Assembly (NCBI GenBank): GCA_018065685.1
Contig: JAGHSU010000019.1
Span: forward strand, 1-11,643
DNA length: 11,643 nt
Direction of reading: 5' to 3'
Origin: Candidatus Methanocorpusculum equi
GTDB taxonomy: Archaea; Halobacteriota; Methanomicrobia; Methanomicrobiales; Methanocorpusculaceae
Below are positions 5,325 through 11,643 of this stretch, in pieces (positions within the stretch are counted from its first letter, which is position 1; each line of letters begins with the position of its first letter). A program made the position numbers and the translations under genes. A model generated the notes under the pieces. It searched no databases, was not told the origin of the DNA, and saw only the letters and a program-made list of their open reading frames with translations.

Positions 5325-7400
5325 ATGAATAAACCGACCGTAGTAACCTGCGGGCTGCCCTACACCAACGGCCTCTGCCACTTAGGGCACCTGCGAACCT
5401 ACATCCCCGGAGACTTCTATGTCAGGTACCTTAGAAGACTCGGGGAAGACATCGTCTTCATCTGCGGCTCGGACAACCATGGAACCCCCATCGTTGTCTC
5501 CGCAGAAGCAGAAGGTGTTTCTCCGCGGACCATAAGTGAACGATACCACAAACACTTCGACGAAATCTTCAAAGCCACGGGGGTCCGCTTCGACCGCTTC
5601 GGCATGACCGACGACCCCGCAAACCATGCACGGACAACACAGATACTAAAAGCCCTCATAGAAAAAGGATACGTCTACGAAAAAGTCATCCAGCAGAGCT
5701 ACTGCCCCAAATGCGGCAGATTCCTCCCGGACCGCTACGTCGAAGGGACATGCCCCTACTGCGGAAAACATGCAAGAGGAGACGAGTGCGACCAGGGCTG
5801 CGGAAGACACCTGGAACCGGGAGAGATTTTAGACCCCGTGTGTGCCACATGCGGCACGAAAGCAGAGCTTCGCGAGCAGAAACACTACTACTTTAAGCTC
5901 TCCGCATTCAGAGACTACCTCTTAGAGTACCTCCCGACACTCAAAGGAACCGTAAACGCCAGAAACTACGCCATCGGCTGGGTCGAAAACGAGCTGATGG
6001 ACTGGTGTATCACACGAATGCTCGACTGGGGAGTCGCTTTCCCCGCAGAAGGTGCAGACGGTCTTGTCTGCTACGTCTGGGTCGATGCACCGATCGGATA
6101 CATGTCCTTTACCGAGGAGTGGGCTGCAGCAAACAATGCCGACTGGAAAAAGTACTGGATGGAGGGAGACCGTGTGCACTTCATCGGGTCTGATATCATC
6201 TACCACCACTGCGTCTTCTGGCCTGCGATGCTCCACGGAGCAGGATACGAGCCCCCGTCTGCGGTTGTCGCATCGGGAATGGTCACCATCGACGGCGAGA
6301 AGTTTTCAAAGTCCCGCGGAAACGTGGTCTGGACAAAGGAGGACTACCTGGATAAAGGCCTTCCCGCTGACTATCTGAGATACTATCTCTTAGATTACAC
6401 AAGCCACACCCGCGAACTCGACTTCAGCTGGAAGGAGTTCCAGGCAAGAATCAACAACGAGCTGGTAAACACCTTCGGAAACTTCGCAAACAGAACCTTA
6501 AACCTCATCAAAAACAAGCTGGGTCACATCCCGGAGTGTGCGGTTGAAGCCCCGGTCTTTGAGGAGATTTCAAAGTCCCTTGCAGCTATTGAAGAGGCGG
6601 TCCGCGCCTTCGAGTTCAAAGCAGCGGTTGACAATATTCTTCTCCTGGCCTCATACGGAAACAGCTACATCTCAAACGAGGCGCCCTGGAAGCTCCTGAA
6701 AACAGATGTCCCGCGTGCGGAGCAGGTTCTCAGAAACTGCCTCCAGATTGTCAAGGCCTGCGCTCTTGTGATGCAGCCTGCAATGCCTGACTTTGCCCAG
6801 AAACTCTGGGAGATGTTAGGATATCAGGATACGGTTGAAGCACACCCGGTATCAGATGCAATGGTGCCTTTCGAAAACACGGTGCTTGGCGATGTAAAGC
6901 CGCTCTTTGCAAGAATCGAGGATGCACAGCGTGAGGAGCTCGAGGCAGTGCTTGCAAAGCGTGCCAAAGAAGCAAAGGAGGCCTCTGCAAAGAGTGAGGG
7001 AAAGAGCGAAGGAAAGAAGGATGAAAAGAAAAACAGTGGAGAGAAACCTATGACAGAAGAAGAATTTGAACCGATTTCAACAGATATTGTAACGATTGAT
7101 GATGTGGCAAAGTTCGACCTCCGTGTCGGAGAGGTCGTAAAGTGTGAGAAGGTCGAAAAAGCAGACCGTCTCCTGCGGCTTCAGGTAGATATCGGATGCG
7201 AGGTGCGCCAGATTGTATCAAGCATCGCAAAGGAGTACACCCCTGAGGAGATGGTCGGGAAAAAGATTATCGTCATTGTAAACCTCAAGCCCGCAAAGTT
7301 CCGCGGGGAGGAGAGCAACGGGATGCTCTTTGCAGCAGGAGAGTCCGCATCGCTTCTTATCCCGCTGCGGGATGTTCCGAACGGGACTAAGGTCCATTAA
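5325..7400 (+). CDS. metG: Methionyl-tRNA synthetase with fused C-terminal tRNA-binding domain
   Basis: A 691-residue class I aminoacyl-tRNA synthetase that charges tRNA-Met (initiator and elongator) with methionine in the cytoplasm. The HIGH-type motif is HLGH at 19-22 and the KMSKS-type loop is KFSKS at 326-330. The connective-peptide insert holds two zinc knuckles, C127-x2-C130...C143-x2-C146 and C155-x3-C159...C173-x2-C176, as in archaeal/E. coli-type MetRS. An alpha-helical anticodon-binding domain follows, with QAR.NNELVN.FGNF.NR typical of the family. A Lys/Glu/Ser/Ala-rich linker at roughly 544-577 leads to an EMAPII/Trbp111-like OB-fold domain at about 587-691 (DLRVG...KPAKFRG..S.GM), which raises tRNA affinity and aids dimerisation in relatives. 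ATG 5325 (MNKPTVVTCGLPYTNG) matches the usual family N-terminus; ATG 5316 would add three residues. It is monocistronic by context, with a strong T-run terminator. Confidence 0.97.
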   Translation: MNKPTVVTCGLPYTNGLCHLGHLRTYIPGDFYVRYLRRLGEDIVFICGSDNHGTPIVVSAEAEGVSPRTISERYHKHFDEIFKATGVRFDRFGMTDDPANHARTTQILKALIEKGYVYEKVIQQSYCPKCGRFLPDRYVEGTCPYCGKHARGDECDQGCGRHLEPGEILDPVCATCGTKAELREQKHYYFKLSAFRDYLLEYLPTLKGTVNARNYAIGWVENELMDWCITRMLDWGVAFPAEGADGLVCYVWVDAPIGYMSFTEEWAAANNADWKKYWMEGDRVHFIGSDIIYHHCVFWPAMLHGAGYEPPSAVVASGMVTIDGEKFSKSRGNVVWTKEDYLDKGLPADYLRYYLLDYTSHTRELDFSWKEFQARINNELVNTFGNFANRTLNLIKNKLGHIPECAVEAPVFEEISKSLAAIEEAVRAFEFKAAVDNILLLASYGNSYISNEAPWKLLKTDVPRAEQVLRNCLQIVKACALVMQPAMPDFAQKLWEMLGYQDTVEAHPVSDAMVPFENTVLGDVKPLFARIEDAQREELEAVLAKRAKEAKEASAKSEGKSEGKKDEKKNSGEKPMTEEEFEPISTDIVTIDDVAKFDLRVGEVVKCEKVEKADRLLRLQVDIGCEVRQIVSSIAKEYTPEEMVGKKIIVIVNLKPAKFRGEESNGMLFAAGESASLLIPLRDVPNGTKVH

Positions 7401-7419
7401 TCTTTTTTTTTATTTTTAT
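7401..7419 (+). terminator. Oligo-T transcription terminator after metG
   Basis: Immediately after the metG stop codon there is T9 (7403-7411), A, T5 (7413-7417). Such T-rich stretches on the coding strand are the usual intrinsic termination signal in archaea; no hairpin is needed or seen. Confidence 0.8.
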
Positions 7420-7435
7420 ACCTATTCATCCCCCA

Positions 7436-7477
7436 TTAATAAATCCTATATCAGATAAAAACCGATATATAACCACC
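7436..7477 (+). promoter_or_regulatory. Promoter region of the DUF1890/DUF1894 pair
   Basis: The region between the metG terminator and ATG 7478 is AT-rich. AAATCCTATATC (7441-7452) is TATA-like and lies about 26-37 bp upstream of the start codon, predicting a leaderless or very short-leader mRNA. A second TATA-like run, GATATATAA (7464-7472), is too close to the start to be the box for this ORF. No Shine-Dalgarno is present. Confidence 0.4.
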
Positions 7478-7939
7478 ATGAAGACAGCCCTTATTCTCAT
7501 CGGCTGCCCGCAGATTCCTGTTCAGTCCCCTCTGGTGCTCTATATAGCAGATTTTCTGCGGGACGCAAACATAACTCCCGTGGTTGCCGCAAACCCGTCA
7601 GCGAAGCAGCTTGTGCGGGTAAGCGACCCGAAAGGACACTACGTCTCGGAGTACCGCGACCTGGAAAAAACCATCTCGGAGATGCGTGACGGGGATGCTG
7701 CATACCCTCTTATCATCTCCCTGGTGCATAACGATGCAGGGCTTTCATATACGGCAACAGCCGCAGCCCTTGCACCTGAATCAACAATAGTCACCCTGTT
7801 CTTCGGCGAGCATGCATACGAGCTTGCAGATGAAGCAGAGTATCAGACAGAAAAAATCGCGGCCCCTCTGACGCACAATGCCAAAGGGATTCTGCCGCAC
7901 CTGGAGGAGGTGCTTGAATGGGCTGTCTTGAAAATATGA
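7478..7939 (+). CDS. DUF1890 family protein (methanogen-associated, function unknown)
   Basis: A 153-residue soluble protein with an alternating alpha/beta (Rossmann-like) look: an N-terminal ALILIGCPQIPVQSPLVLY segment, then TPVVAANPSAKQLVRVSDP, and a SLVHNDAGLSYTATAAAL stretch. The cysteine in the first loop (Cys10) and the H-N-D-A-G motif near residue 83 are the most conspicuous potential functional sites. These features match DUF1890, which to my knowledge is found mainly in methanogens and is usually encoded next to DUF1894, as here. No catalytic function is established, so none is claimed. The gene has its own promoter region and overlaps the next gene by 22 nt, indicating co-translation of the two products and a likely shared complex or pathway. 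Confidence 0.8.
   Translation: MKTALILIGCPQIPVQSPLVLYIADFLRDANITPVVAANPSAKQLVRVSDPKGHYVSEYRDLEKTISEMRDGDAAYPLIISLVHNDAGLSYTATAAALAPESTIVTLFFGEHAYELADEAEYQTEKIAAPLTHNAKGILPHLEEVLEWAVLKI
7906..7912 (+). promoter_or_regulatory. Strong Shine-Dalgarno sequence inside the DUF1890 gene
   Basis: GGAGGTG ends 5 nt before ATG 7918 and is preceded by another GGAG (7903-7906). It closely matches the archaeal 16S anti-Shine-Dalgarno and decides the DUF1894 start at 7918 rather than the in-frame ATG at 7936 that forms an ATGA overlap with the upstream stop. It is among the best ribosome-binding sites in the window. Confidence 0.75.
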
Positions 7940-8202
7940 ACTATGAAATCCTTGCAAAGAACTGCAGCTTTAAGGAGGCGCGTGACCTCATCAAAGCAGA
8001 GTGCAGCGAGCGCTACGAGGTCCAGCCGGGATTTAAACTCCTGGATAAACCGTTAATCGGCATCCCCCCCATCTTTGTCGGGATTAAAGAGGAGAAACTC
8101 ATCTACGGCTACACAAAACCCTGCTACGGTACGTTTGTGGTAAAGGTCGAGGACGCGGACGGGGTTTCATCCGTCAGAAAAAGCGGCAAACCCGTTAAAT
8201 AA
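7918..8202 (+). CDS. DUF1894 family protein (methanogen-associated, function unknown)
   Basis: A 94-residue protein beginning MGCLENMNYEILAKNCSF. The central block LIGIPPIFVGIKEEKLIYGYTKPCYGTF, with a conserved-looking Pro-Cys-x-Gly-Thr turn around Cys64, matches DUF1894, a small family known from methanogens and usually partnered with DUF1890. It has no signal peptide or membrane segment, so it is probably cytosolic. Cysteines 3, 16, 23 and 64 could bind a metal or act in redox, but this is speculation. The start is set by GGAGGTG 5 nt upstream. The 22-nt overlap with the DUF1890 gene points to translational coupling. Function unknown. Confidence 0.8.
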   Translation: MGCLENMNYEILAKNCSFKEARDLIKAECSERYEVQPGFKLLDKPLIGIPPIFVGIKEEKLIYGYTKPCYGTFVVKVEDADGVSSVRKSGKPVK

Positions 8203-8230
8203 GCAGATAAGAGATAAATAAGCAGGAACA
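8197..8230. repeat. Short direct repeats upstream of mntP
   Basis: AAATAAGCAG occurs at 8197-8206 (including the DUF1894 stop codon) and again at 8216-8225, a 19-bp period. The segment GATAAATAAGCAGGAACA (8213-8230) closely resembles GATAAACAGCAGGAACA at 1214-1230 before ribL. The two sites may come from the same kind of leader sequence or short repeat. Confidence 0.5.
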
Positions 8231-8267
8231 GGCAAAGAACCGCCTCCCGCAGGACCGAAGCAGAACC

Positions 8268-8828
8268 ATGGACGTTACAGAATTCATCCCCACTCTTTTA
8301 ATCGCGATAGGTCTTGCCATGGATGCGCTCTCGGTCTCTCTTGCAGGAGGTGCTCTCCTTAAGAAAAATATCATCCGGACCGCTCTTGCCGCGGGAGGGA
8401 TGTTCGGATTTTTCCAGTTCCTGATGCCCGTTCTCGGCTGGCTTGCAGGAGCGCCGCTTTCCCGGTTTCTGCAGACGGTTGGCTCCTGGATTGTCGTTGC
8501 CCTCTTCTTTTTCATCGGGGCGAAGATGATCTATGACGCATTCAAAGGAAAAGAGGAGAGTGTCAATCTCACGGGCTTTAAGGTGCTCCTTCTGCTCGCG
8601 ATTGCAACAAGCATTGATGCACTTGCGGTTGGTATCAGCTACGGTCTGATGAACAGCGAGATAATTCTCCCTTCGGTTATCATCGGCGTTGTGGCGTTCC
8701 TATTCAGTTTTGCAGGGGTTCTCGCAGGCCACAAATTAAGCAGTATCCTCGGGACGAAAATGGAGATTGTAGGGGGAGTTATTCTGATTCTGATGGGGGT
8801 TAGGTTCCTGGTAGGGATTTTTGTCTGA
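8268..8828 (+). CDS. mntP: Manganese efflux pump MntP
   Basis: A 186-residue, very hydrophobic protein with about six predicted transmembrane helices arranged as an inverted repeat of two three-helix halves. Both family signatures are visible: GLAMDALSVSLAGG (15-28, Asp19) and the symmetric ATSIDALAVGISYG (113-126, Asp117); these membrane aspartates correspond to residues needed for Mn2+ export in E. coli MntP. Length matches the family (about 185-190). It would export excess Mn2+ across the cytoplasmic membrane. ATG 8268 gives the expected short N-terminus; no Shine-Dalgarno is evident. The 65-bp upstream gap is too short for a yybP-ykoY manganese riboswitch and shows only short AT-rich repeats, so manganese control, if any, is not evident. 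It converges on the lipoprotein gene across the palindrome-bearing spacer. Confidence 0.93.
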   Translation: MDVTEFIPTLLIAIGLAMDALSVSLAGGALLKKNIIRTALAAGGMFGFFQFLMPVLGWLAGAPLSRFLQTVGSWIVVALFFFIGAKMIYDAFKGKEESVNLTGFKVLLLLAIATSIDALAVGISYGLMNSEIILPSVIIGVVAFLFSFAGVLAGHKLSSILGTKMEIVGGVILILMGVRFLVGIFV

Positions 8829-8879
8829 AGAGTAAATCCTAAAAAAAGGTAACTATTCAGCCCATATTCTTTATCGTCC

Positions 8880-8941
8880 TGTAACTCAGGTGCGGCTTTT
8901 CGGACGCGAATGCGCGTCAGAAAATCCACACCTAAGTTACA
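8880..8941. repeat. 62-bp near-perfect palindrome (29-bp arms, 4-nt loop)
   Basis: The left arm (8880-8908, starting TGTAACTCAGGTGCGG) and the right arm (8913-8941, ending CACACCTAAGTTACA) are inverse complements at 25 of 29 positions around the loop AATG. Two of the four mismatches become G-U pairs if the minus strand is transcribed, but are C-A mismatches on the plus strand. The minus-strand RNA would therefore form the better hairpin. It lies between convergent genes, so it may end or stabilise the lipoprotein transcript, or act as a DNA palindrome. Confidence 0.85.
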
Positions 8942-8983
8942 ACAACCCGCAGAACACCCGGTGTATAGTTACAAAATAAATCC

Positions 8984-8990
8984 AAAAAAA
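8984..8990 (-). terminator. T7 terminator candidate for the lipoprotein gene
   Basis: On the minus strand a T7 run begins 19 nt after the lipoprotein stop codon. A second minus-strand T7 (8841-8847) lies beyond the palindrome and could act as a backup. The plus strand has no comparable T run after mntP, so mntP termination is not explained by a simple T tract. Confidence 0.5.
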
Positions 8991-9008
8991 GTAAATGAAT
9001 CCCGCAGA

Positions 9009-9557
9009 TCAGGACGTTGACGGGACAAACAGGTGGATAGAGTTTAGCGTATTTTCAAGGTCGTCTATTGCTTCGTTAATCGCATCCCCTGCATTCGAGA
9101 TGTTAAACGGCTCCCAGAACTCCAACGGAAGGGAAGCGGAAAGGGGCATGTGAAGGAGCGTGTCGAGGAGTGATTCGGATGATGTGCTTCCGGAATCTCC
9201 GGTATCTCCGGCCTTCTGCATGATTCCAACCCGGGTAAAGTCCTTTAAGGAGTCCTGTACCCCTTCGATTGTGATTCCTTCATAGGTGAGATTGGCGAGC
9301 GAGACCACAGTTTCTGCTTTGGTGAGGCCCCCTTTGGTGTATTTCAGCCCGAACAGCTCCACTTCGATGTCATACCGCTCGAGAGGGGTATTTCCGATGG
9401 ATGCTGCATTCTGGGCAGGCGCCAGAGTGATTGTTCCGATTTTTTCATCTCCCATGAGGATTTCCGTGGTGGTGCTGCCAAGCGAGACACAGCCCGCGGA
9501 GAGGATGACTGCTGTTATAAGAAGCAGAACCACAGTTGCGATACAGAGTTTCTTCAT
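9009..9557 (-). CDS. Hypothetical secreted lipoprotein
   Basis: A 182-residue protein with a classic lipoprotein signal: MKK, a hydrophobic stretch at 5-20, and a lipobox LSAGC with Cys23 as the predicted lipidation site. The mature part begins with a Ser/Thr-rich segment, followed by a beta-rich domain (ILMGDEKIGTITLAP, YDIEVELFGLKYTKGG, TYEGITIEGV). After a Gly/Ser/Thr/Asp-rich loop near 117-129 comes a helical C-terminus rich in Asn, Asp and Glu. It would be anchored on the outer face of the cytoplasmic membrane. I do not recognise a family beyond lipoprotein. It lies 62 bp downstream of cobA on the same strand but has its own TATA-like box, so it is probably expressed separately from the tetrapyrrole genes. 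Confidence 0.75.
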   Translation of the reverse strand: MKKLCIATVVLLLITAVILSAGCVSLGSTTTEILMGDEKIGTITLAPAQNAASIGNTPLERYDIEVELFGLKYTKGGLTKAETVVSLANLTYEGITIEGVQDSLKDFTRVGIMQKAGDTGDSGSTSSESLLDTLLHMPLSASLPLEFWEPFNISNAGDAINEAIDDLENTLNSIHLFVPSTS

Positions 9558-9582
9558 TGCTGCAGATATATCGGTGAGGAAA

Positions 9583-9590
9583 GTATAAAC
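9583..9590 (-). promoter_or_regulatory. TATA-like box of the lipoprotein gene
   Basis: Minus-strand GTTTATAC lies 26-33 bp upstream of ATG 9557 and fits an archaeal TATA box. At the usual 25-bp distance, transcription would start at or just before the start codon, so the mRNA is probably leaderless or has a very short leader; no Shine-Dalgarno is seen. Confidence 0.5.
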
Positions 9591-9619
9591 AATTTGTCAC
9601 AGGGGGCGGGAAGAATCCC

Positions 9620-10396
9620 TTATCCCTTATACATCCCTGCAACATCCCCGACAACCACAACCGCAGGCGGATGAAACACAAAATCCCCTGCGGCAGTCTC
9701 CCCGACGGTCGAACAGATGACCCGCTCATCCGGTAAAAAACCGTGCTCGATGACCGCAAGCTTCCGCTCCGGATTCATCCCGCCTTCCAGAAGCGATGCG
9801 CAGATATCCTTCAGATGCTCCGCCCCCATATAAATGACAAGGGTTCCGGGGCATTTCGCATACCATGACCAGTCGGTTGCACTATATCCCGTATCTCCTC
9901 CAGTGTCTCCTCCCGTTCTGTCTCCCGCACCGTCTCCTGCCCCGTGGCCGGTTACAAAGGTGACCGAGCGGGACACCCCGCGGTGCGTCACAGGGATTCC
10001 GAGATGCTCAGGGACCGCAATCCCGCTGGTAATCCCCGGAATTACCACCACCTCAATCCCGAGCTTTTGCAGATACTCCATCTCCTCTCCACCCCGTCCG
10101 AAGACGAAGGGATCGCCTCCTTTCAGCCGCACGACGGTCTTTCCGGAAATGGCTGCCTCCCCTAACATGCGGTTAATCTCAGACTGCGGCACAGGATGAT
10201 TTCCGCCGCACTTTCCGACATCAGCAAGCTCTGCTTCGGGAGGGAGCGAGGCGAGAATCTCCGGGTGTATGAGACGGTCATAGAATATGATATCTGCACA
10301 GGAAAGCGCCTCACGGGCAGCAGGGGTTAAAAGGGAAAGACCCCCCGGCCCCACACCCGCAAGATAGACGCGCCCTGCGGCAGGATTCTCTCTCAT
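9620..10396 (-). CDS. cobA: Uroporphyrinogen-III C-methyltransferase (SUMT)
   Basis: A 258-residue SAM-dependent tetrapyrrole methylase that converts uroporphyrinogen III to precorrin-2, the branch point to siroheme, cobamides and (in methanogens) coenzyme F430. Family signatures are clear: VYLAGVGPGGLSLLT (10-24), the YDRLI segment (39-43), VVRLKGGDPFVFGRGGEE (88-105, SAM-binding), VIPGITSG (118-125), PVTHRG (135-140) and GTLVIYMG (184-191). Length is normal for the stand-alone enzyme. An unusual Gly/Asp/Thr-rich stretch sits at 152-170, between the VTFVTGH strand and the DW helix; it is encoded by short near-repeats. The ATG overlaps the hemC stop by 4 nt (ATGA), so translation is coupled. 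It is the last recognised gene of the hemL-hemC-cobA unit in this window; hemD is not adjacent downstream. Confidence 0.95.
   Translation of the reverse strand: MRENPAAGRVYLAGVGPGGLSLLTPAAREALSCADIIFYDRLIHPEILASLPPEAELADVGKCGGNHPVPQSEINRMLGEAAISGKTVVRLKGGDPFVFGRGGEEMEYLQKLGIEVVVIPGITSGIAVPEHLGIPVTHRGVSRSVTFVTGHGAGDGAGDRTGGDTGGDTGYSATDWSWYAKCPGTLVIYMGAEHLKDICASLLEGGMNPERKLAVIEHGFLPDERVICSTVGETAAGDFVFHPPAVVVVGDVAGMYKG
9887..9943 (-). repeat. Low-complexity Gly-Asp repeat inside cobA
   Basis: This segment encodes residues 152-170, which read as G-A-G-D twice, then T-G-G-D twice with an Arg between. The DNA consists of near-repeats of about 12 bp ending in GGAGAC/GGAGAT, in frame. It probably arose by slippage in a surface loop that tolerates insertions. 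Confidence 0.65.
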
Positions 10397-11289
10397 ACCC
10401 CTCCCTCAATTTTATCCCGTGCCTCATCAATTAAGTACTTCGCCCGCTCATAAAACGCCCGGCCTATGGCGTGTGCCGCCTCAAGTGAGGGAACATCTGA
10501 CTCCACCCGCTCTGCACGTTTTCCGTCGAGGGAGAGCACTTCCGCAAGAAGACGCCCTCCCTGACAGTAGGCACCAAACGGCGTAAAGCACCCGACGCCA
10601 AGCTCCTCCATAACGGCCCGCTCGACCGCGGTGCTGAAGGCGGACTCCGCATCATTTATCGGCGCAAAAACGGAACGGAGCTCATCAGTGTCGCGGGAAA
10701 CAACCGCAATCGTTCCCTGATTCGGTGACGGGACAAAGACATCTGCCGGAAGGCGCACACCGTTTACCCGGAGTCCGAGCCGTGAAAGTCCTGCCTCCGC
10801 AATCACGATTGCGTCATATTCACCGGATGAGAGCTTTGCAAGGCGCGTGTCGATGTTTCCCCGAAGAGGCGCCACGTGCATCTCCGGGTATTTATGATAA
10901 TAGCGAAGAAGCTGCGCGCGTCTCCGGAGCGAAGATGTCCCGATACGGTAAACCTCGTCCATGGGTTTTTCCGCGACAAAATAATCAAACGGAGAGTCGC
11001 GGCGCAGCACGGCAGCTGTGACAAGTCCCACAGGCCGCTCAAGCGGGATGTCTTTCATGCTGTGGACCGCGGCATCGATTCTTCCCTCAAGAATTGCGGA
11101 GTCCAGTTCGCGGACAAACAGCCCGAAGCCCCCTGCCTCCTGAAGGGTTCTGTCGCGCAGGGCGTCCCCTTTGGTGGTGATAACAACCGTCTCGGACGCA
11201 ACACCCTGCTTTAAGAGAAGGTCTGCGACACGTTTCGTCTGGGCAAGAGCAAGCTTACTCCCCCGTGTCCCGAGCCTGATTACAGACAT
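10393..11289 (-). CDS. hemC: Porphobilinogen deaminase (hydroxymethylbilane synthase)
   Basis: A 298-residue enzyme that joins four porphobilinogen units into the linear tetrapyrrole 1-hydroxymethylbilane. The N-terminus IRLGTRGSKLALAQ, the catalytic-Asp motif AVHSMKDIP (Asp80), IGTSSLRRRAQL, LRGNIDTRLAKL and FVPSPNQGTIAV are all typical. Cys234 in GVGCFTPFGAY is in place for the dipyrromethane cofactor, so the enzyme appears intact; length is standard. The start overlaps the hemL stop by 10 nt and the stop overlaps the cobA start by 4 nt, so the three genes form a tightly packed operon. Its product needs HemD (uroporphyrinogen-III synthase), not found here, before CobA can act. Confidence 0.97.
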   Translation of the reverse strand: MSVIRLGTRGSKLALAQTKRVADLLLKQGVASETVVITTKGDALRDRTLQEAGGFGLFVRELDSAILEGRIDAAVHSMKDIPLERPVGLVTAAVLRRDSPFDYFVAEKPMDEVYRIGTSSLRRRAQLLRYYHKYPEMHVAPLRGNIDTRLAKLSSGEYDAIVIAEAGLSRLGLRVNGVRLPADVFVPSPNQGTIAVVSRDTDELRSVFAPINDAESAFSTAVERAVMEELGVGCFTPFGAYCQGGRLLAEVLSLDGKRAERVESDVPSLEAAHAIGRAFYERAKYLIDEARDKIEGGV

Positions 11290-11643
11290 GCGTACACCTC
11301 ACAGATTCTTTCGACATCCTCTTTGTCATGGGCAAACGAGAGGAAGTTTGTCTCGTACTGCGACGGAGGAAGGAAGACCCCGTGCGACATCGCATGTTCC
11401 CAGAACTTCCGGAACGCCGCGGTGTCCGCAGTCTTTGCCGCCGCATAATTCTCCGGGGCTTTGGATGCAAAGAAGTACTTAAACATCGAACCCGCTGATG
11501 CAAATGATGCCGCATGCTCCAGGCTGATGCTTTTTCTGATACGCGATACCGCATCCGCGGCTTTCGCATACACCGCCTCATGTCCATGCAGATACGAGAC
11601 CGCGGCGCATCCTGCAGCCATGGAGTCCGGATTTGCATTGAAC
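11280..11643 (-). CDS. hemL: Glutamate-1-semialdehyde 2,1-aminomutase, C-terminal part
   Basis: The last 120 codons are present; the gene enters from beyond the right edge, so the N-terminus, the PLP-binding lysine and the start are outside the window. The visible part matches the HemL C-terminus: NPDSMAAGCAAVSYL (the usual NP-x2-MAAG-x-A helix), the SMFKYFF segment (normally S.F..FF), DTAAFRKFWEHAMSHGVFLPPSQYETNFLS (the G-V-x-x-P-P-S-x-x-E-x-x-F-x-S motif), and a final helix DKEDVERICEVYA. The enzyme makes 5-aminolevulinate from glutamate-1-semialdehyde in the C5 pathway used by archaea. It ends in TAA, overlapping hemC by 10 nt. Confidence 0.93.
   Translation of the reverse strand, partial: FNANPDSMAAGCAAVSYLHGHEAVYAKAADAVSRIRKSISLEHAASFASAGSMFKYFFASKAPENYAAAKTADTAAFRKFWEHAMSHGVFLPPSQYETNFLSFAHDKEDVERICEVYACL

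Larger units (their letters stand above)
8833..8994. repeat. Nested inverted-repeat element flanked by imperfect direct repeats (MITE-like)
   Basis: Most of the mntP/lipoprotein spacer is symmetric. Outside: imperfect direct repeats TAAATCCTAAAAAAAGGTAA (8833-8852) and TAAATCCAAAAAAAGTAA (8977-8994), which differ by two single-base indels. Next: GTAACTAT (8849-8856) and its inverse complement ATAGTTAC (8965-8972). Inside: the 62-bp palindrome. This layout resembles a small non-autonomous element with terminal inverted repeats and a target duplication, but the right direct repeat lies 4 bp away from the inverted repeat and there is no coding content, so the mobile interpretation is tentative. 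Confidence 0.45.

Noticed and set aside
8203..8267. A manganese (yybP-ykoY) riboswitch upstream of mntP
   Set aside because: The gap is only 65 bp, is AT-rich and repetitive, and shows none of the conserved loops of that riboswitch.

Overview
The window looks like a chromosomal segment from a methanogenic archaeon, most likely of the Methanomicrobiales type (for example a Methanocorpusculum relative). The main evidence is: an archaeal-type FAD synthase (RibL); an archaeal methionyl-tRNA synthetase with two zinc knuckles and a fused C-terminal tRNA-binding domain; an adjacent DUF1890/DUF1894 pair, which is known mainly from methanogens; a hemL-hemC-cobA cluster feeding tetrapyrrole (cobamide, F430, siroheme) synthesis; and archaeal-style TATA-like boxes and T-run terminators. 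The genus-level guess is inference.

Layout. 1-770 (minus) is a YgjP/DUF45-type zinc metallopeptidase whose 3' end is cut by the window edge. Divergent from it, 814-1191 (plus) encodes a small JAMM/MPN protein, probably a ubiquitin-like-protein isopeptidase (desampylase-like). From 1252 to 3735 three plus-strand genes overlap or nearly abut: ribL (FAD synthase), a DUF2284 cysteine-rich predicted metal-binding protein, and a three-domain zinc-ribbon/PUA/PP-loop protein of the PAPS-reductase family with cysteine clusters. A 206-bp spacer with short repeats and a candidate promoter/operator precedes a stand-alone AAA_14/DUF4143 ATPase (3942-5252). metG follows (5325-7400) and ends in a clear oligo-T terminator. 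Then come the translationally overlapping DUF1890/DUF1894 pair (7478-8202) and mntP (8268-8828).

The 180-bp spacer between convergent mntP and a minus-strand lipoprotein gene (9009-9557) holds the most unusual DNA in the window. It contains a 62-bp near-perfect palindrome (29-bp arms, 4-nt loop), nested inside a second short inverted repeat and flanked by imperfect 18-20 bp direct repeats. The palindrome's outer 16-17 bp also occur, with one base missing, in the spacer upstream of the ATPase gene. This suggests a dispersed hairpin or MITE-like repeat family.

The right end is a minus-strand operon, hemL (5' end outside the window), hemC, cobA, with 10-nt and 4-nt overlaps. It runs from glutamate-1-semialdehyde to 5-aminolevulinate, then porphobilinogen to hydroxymethylbilane, then uroporphyrinogen III to precorrin-2. 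hemB and hemD are not in the window. No tRNA, rRNA, CRISPR array or complete insertion sequence was seen.
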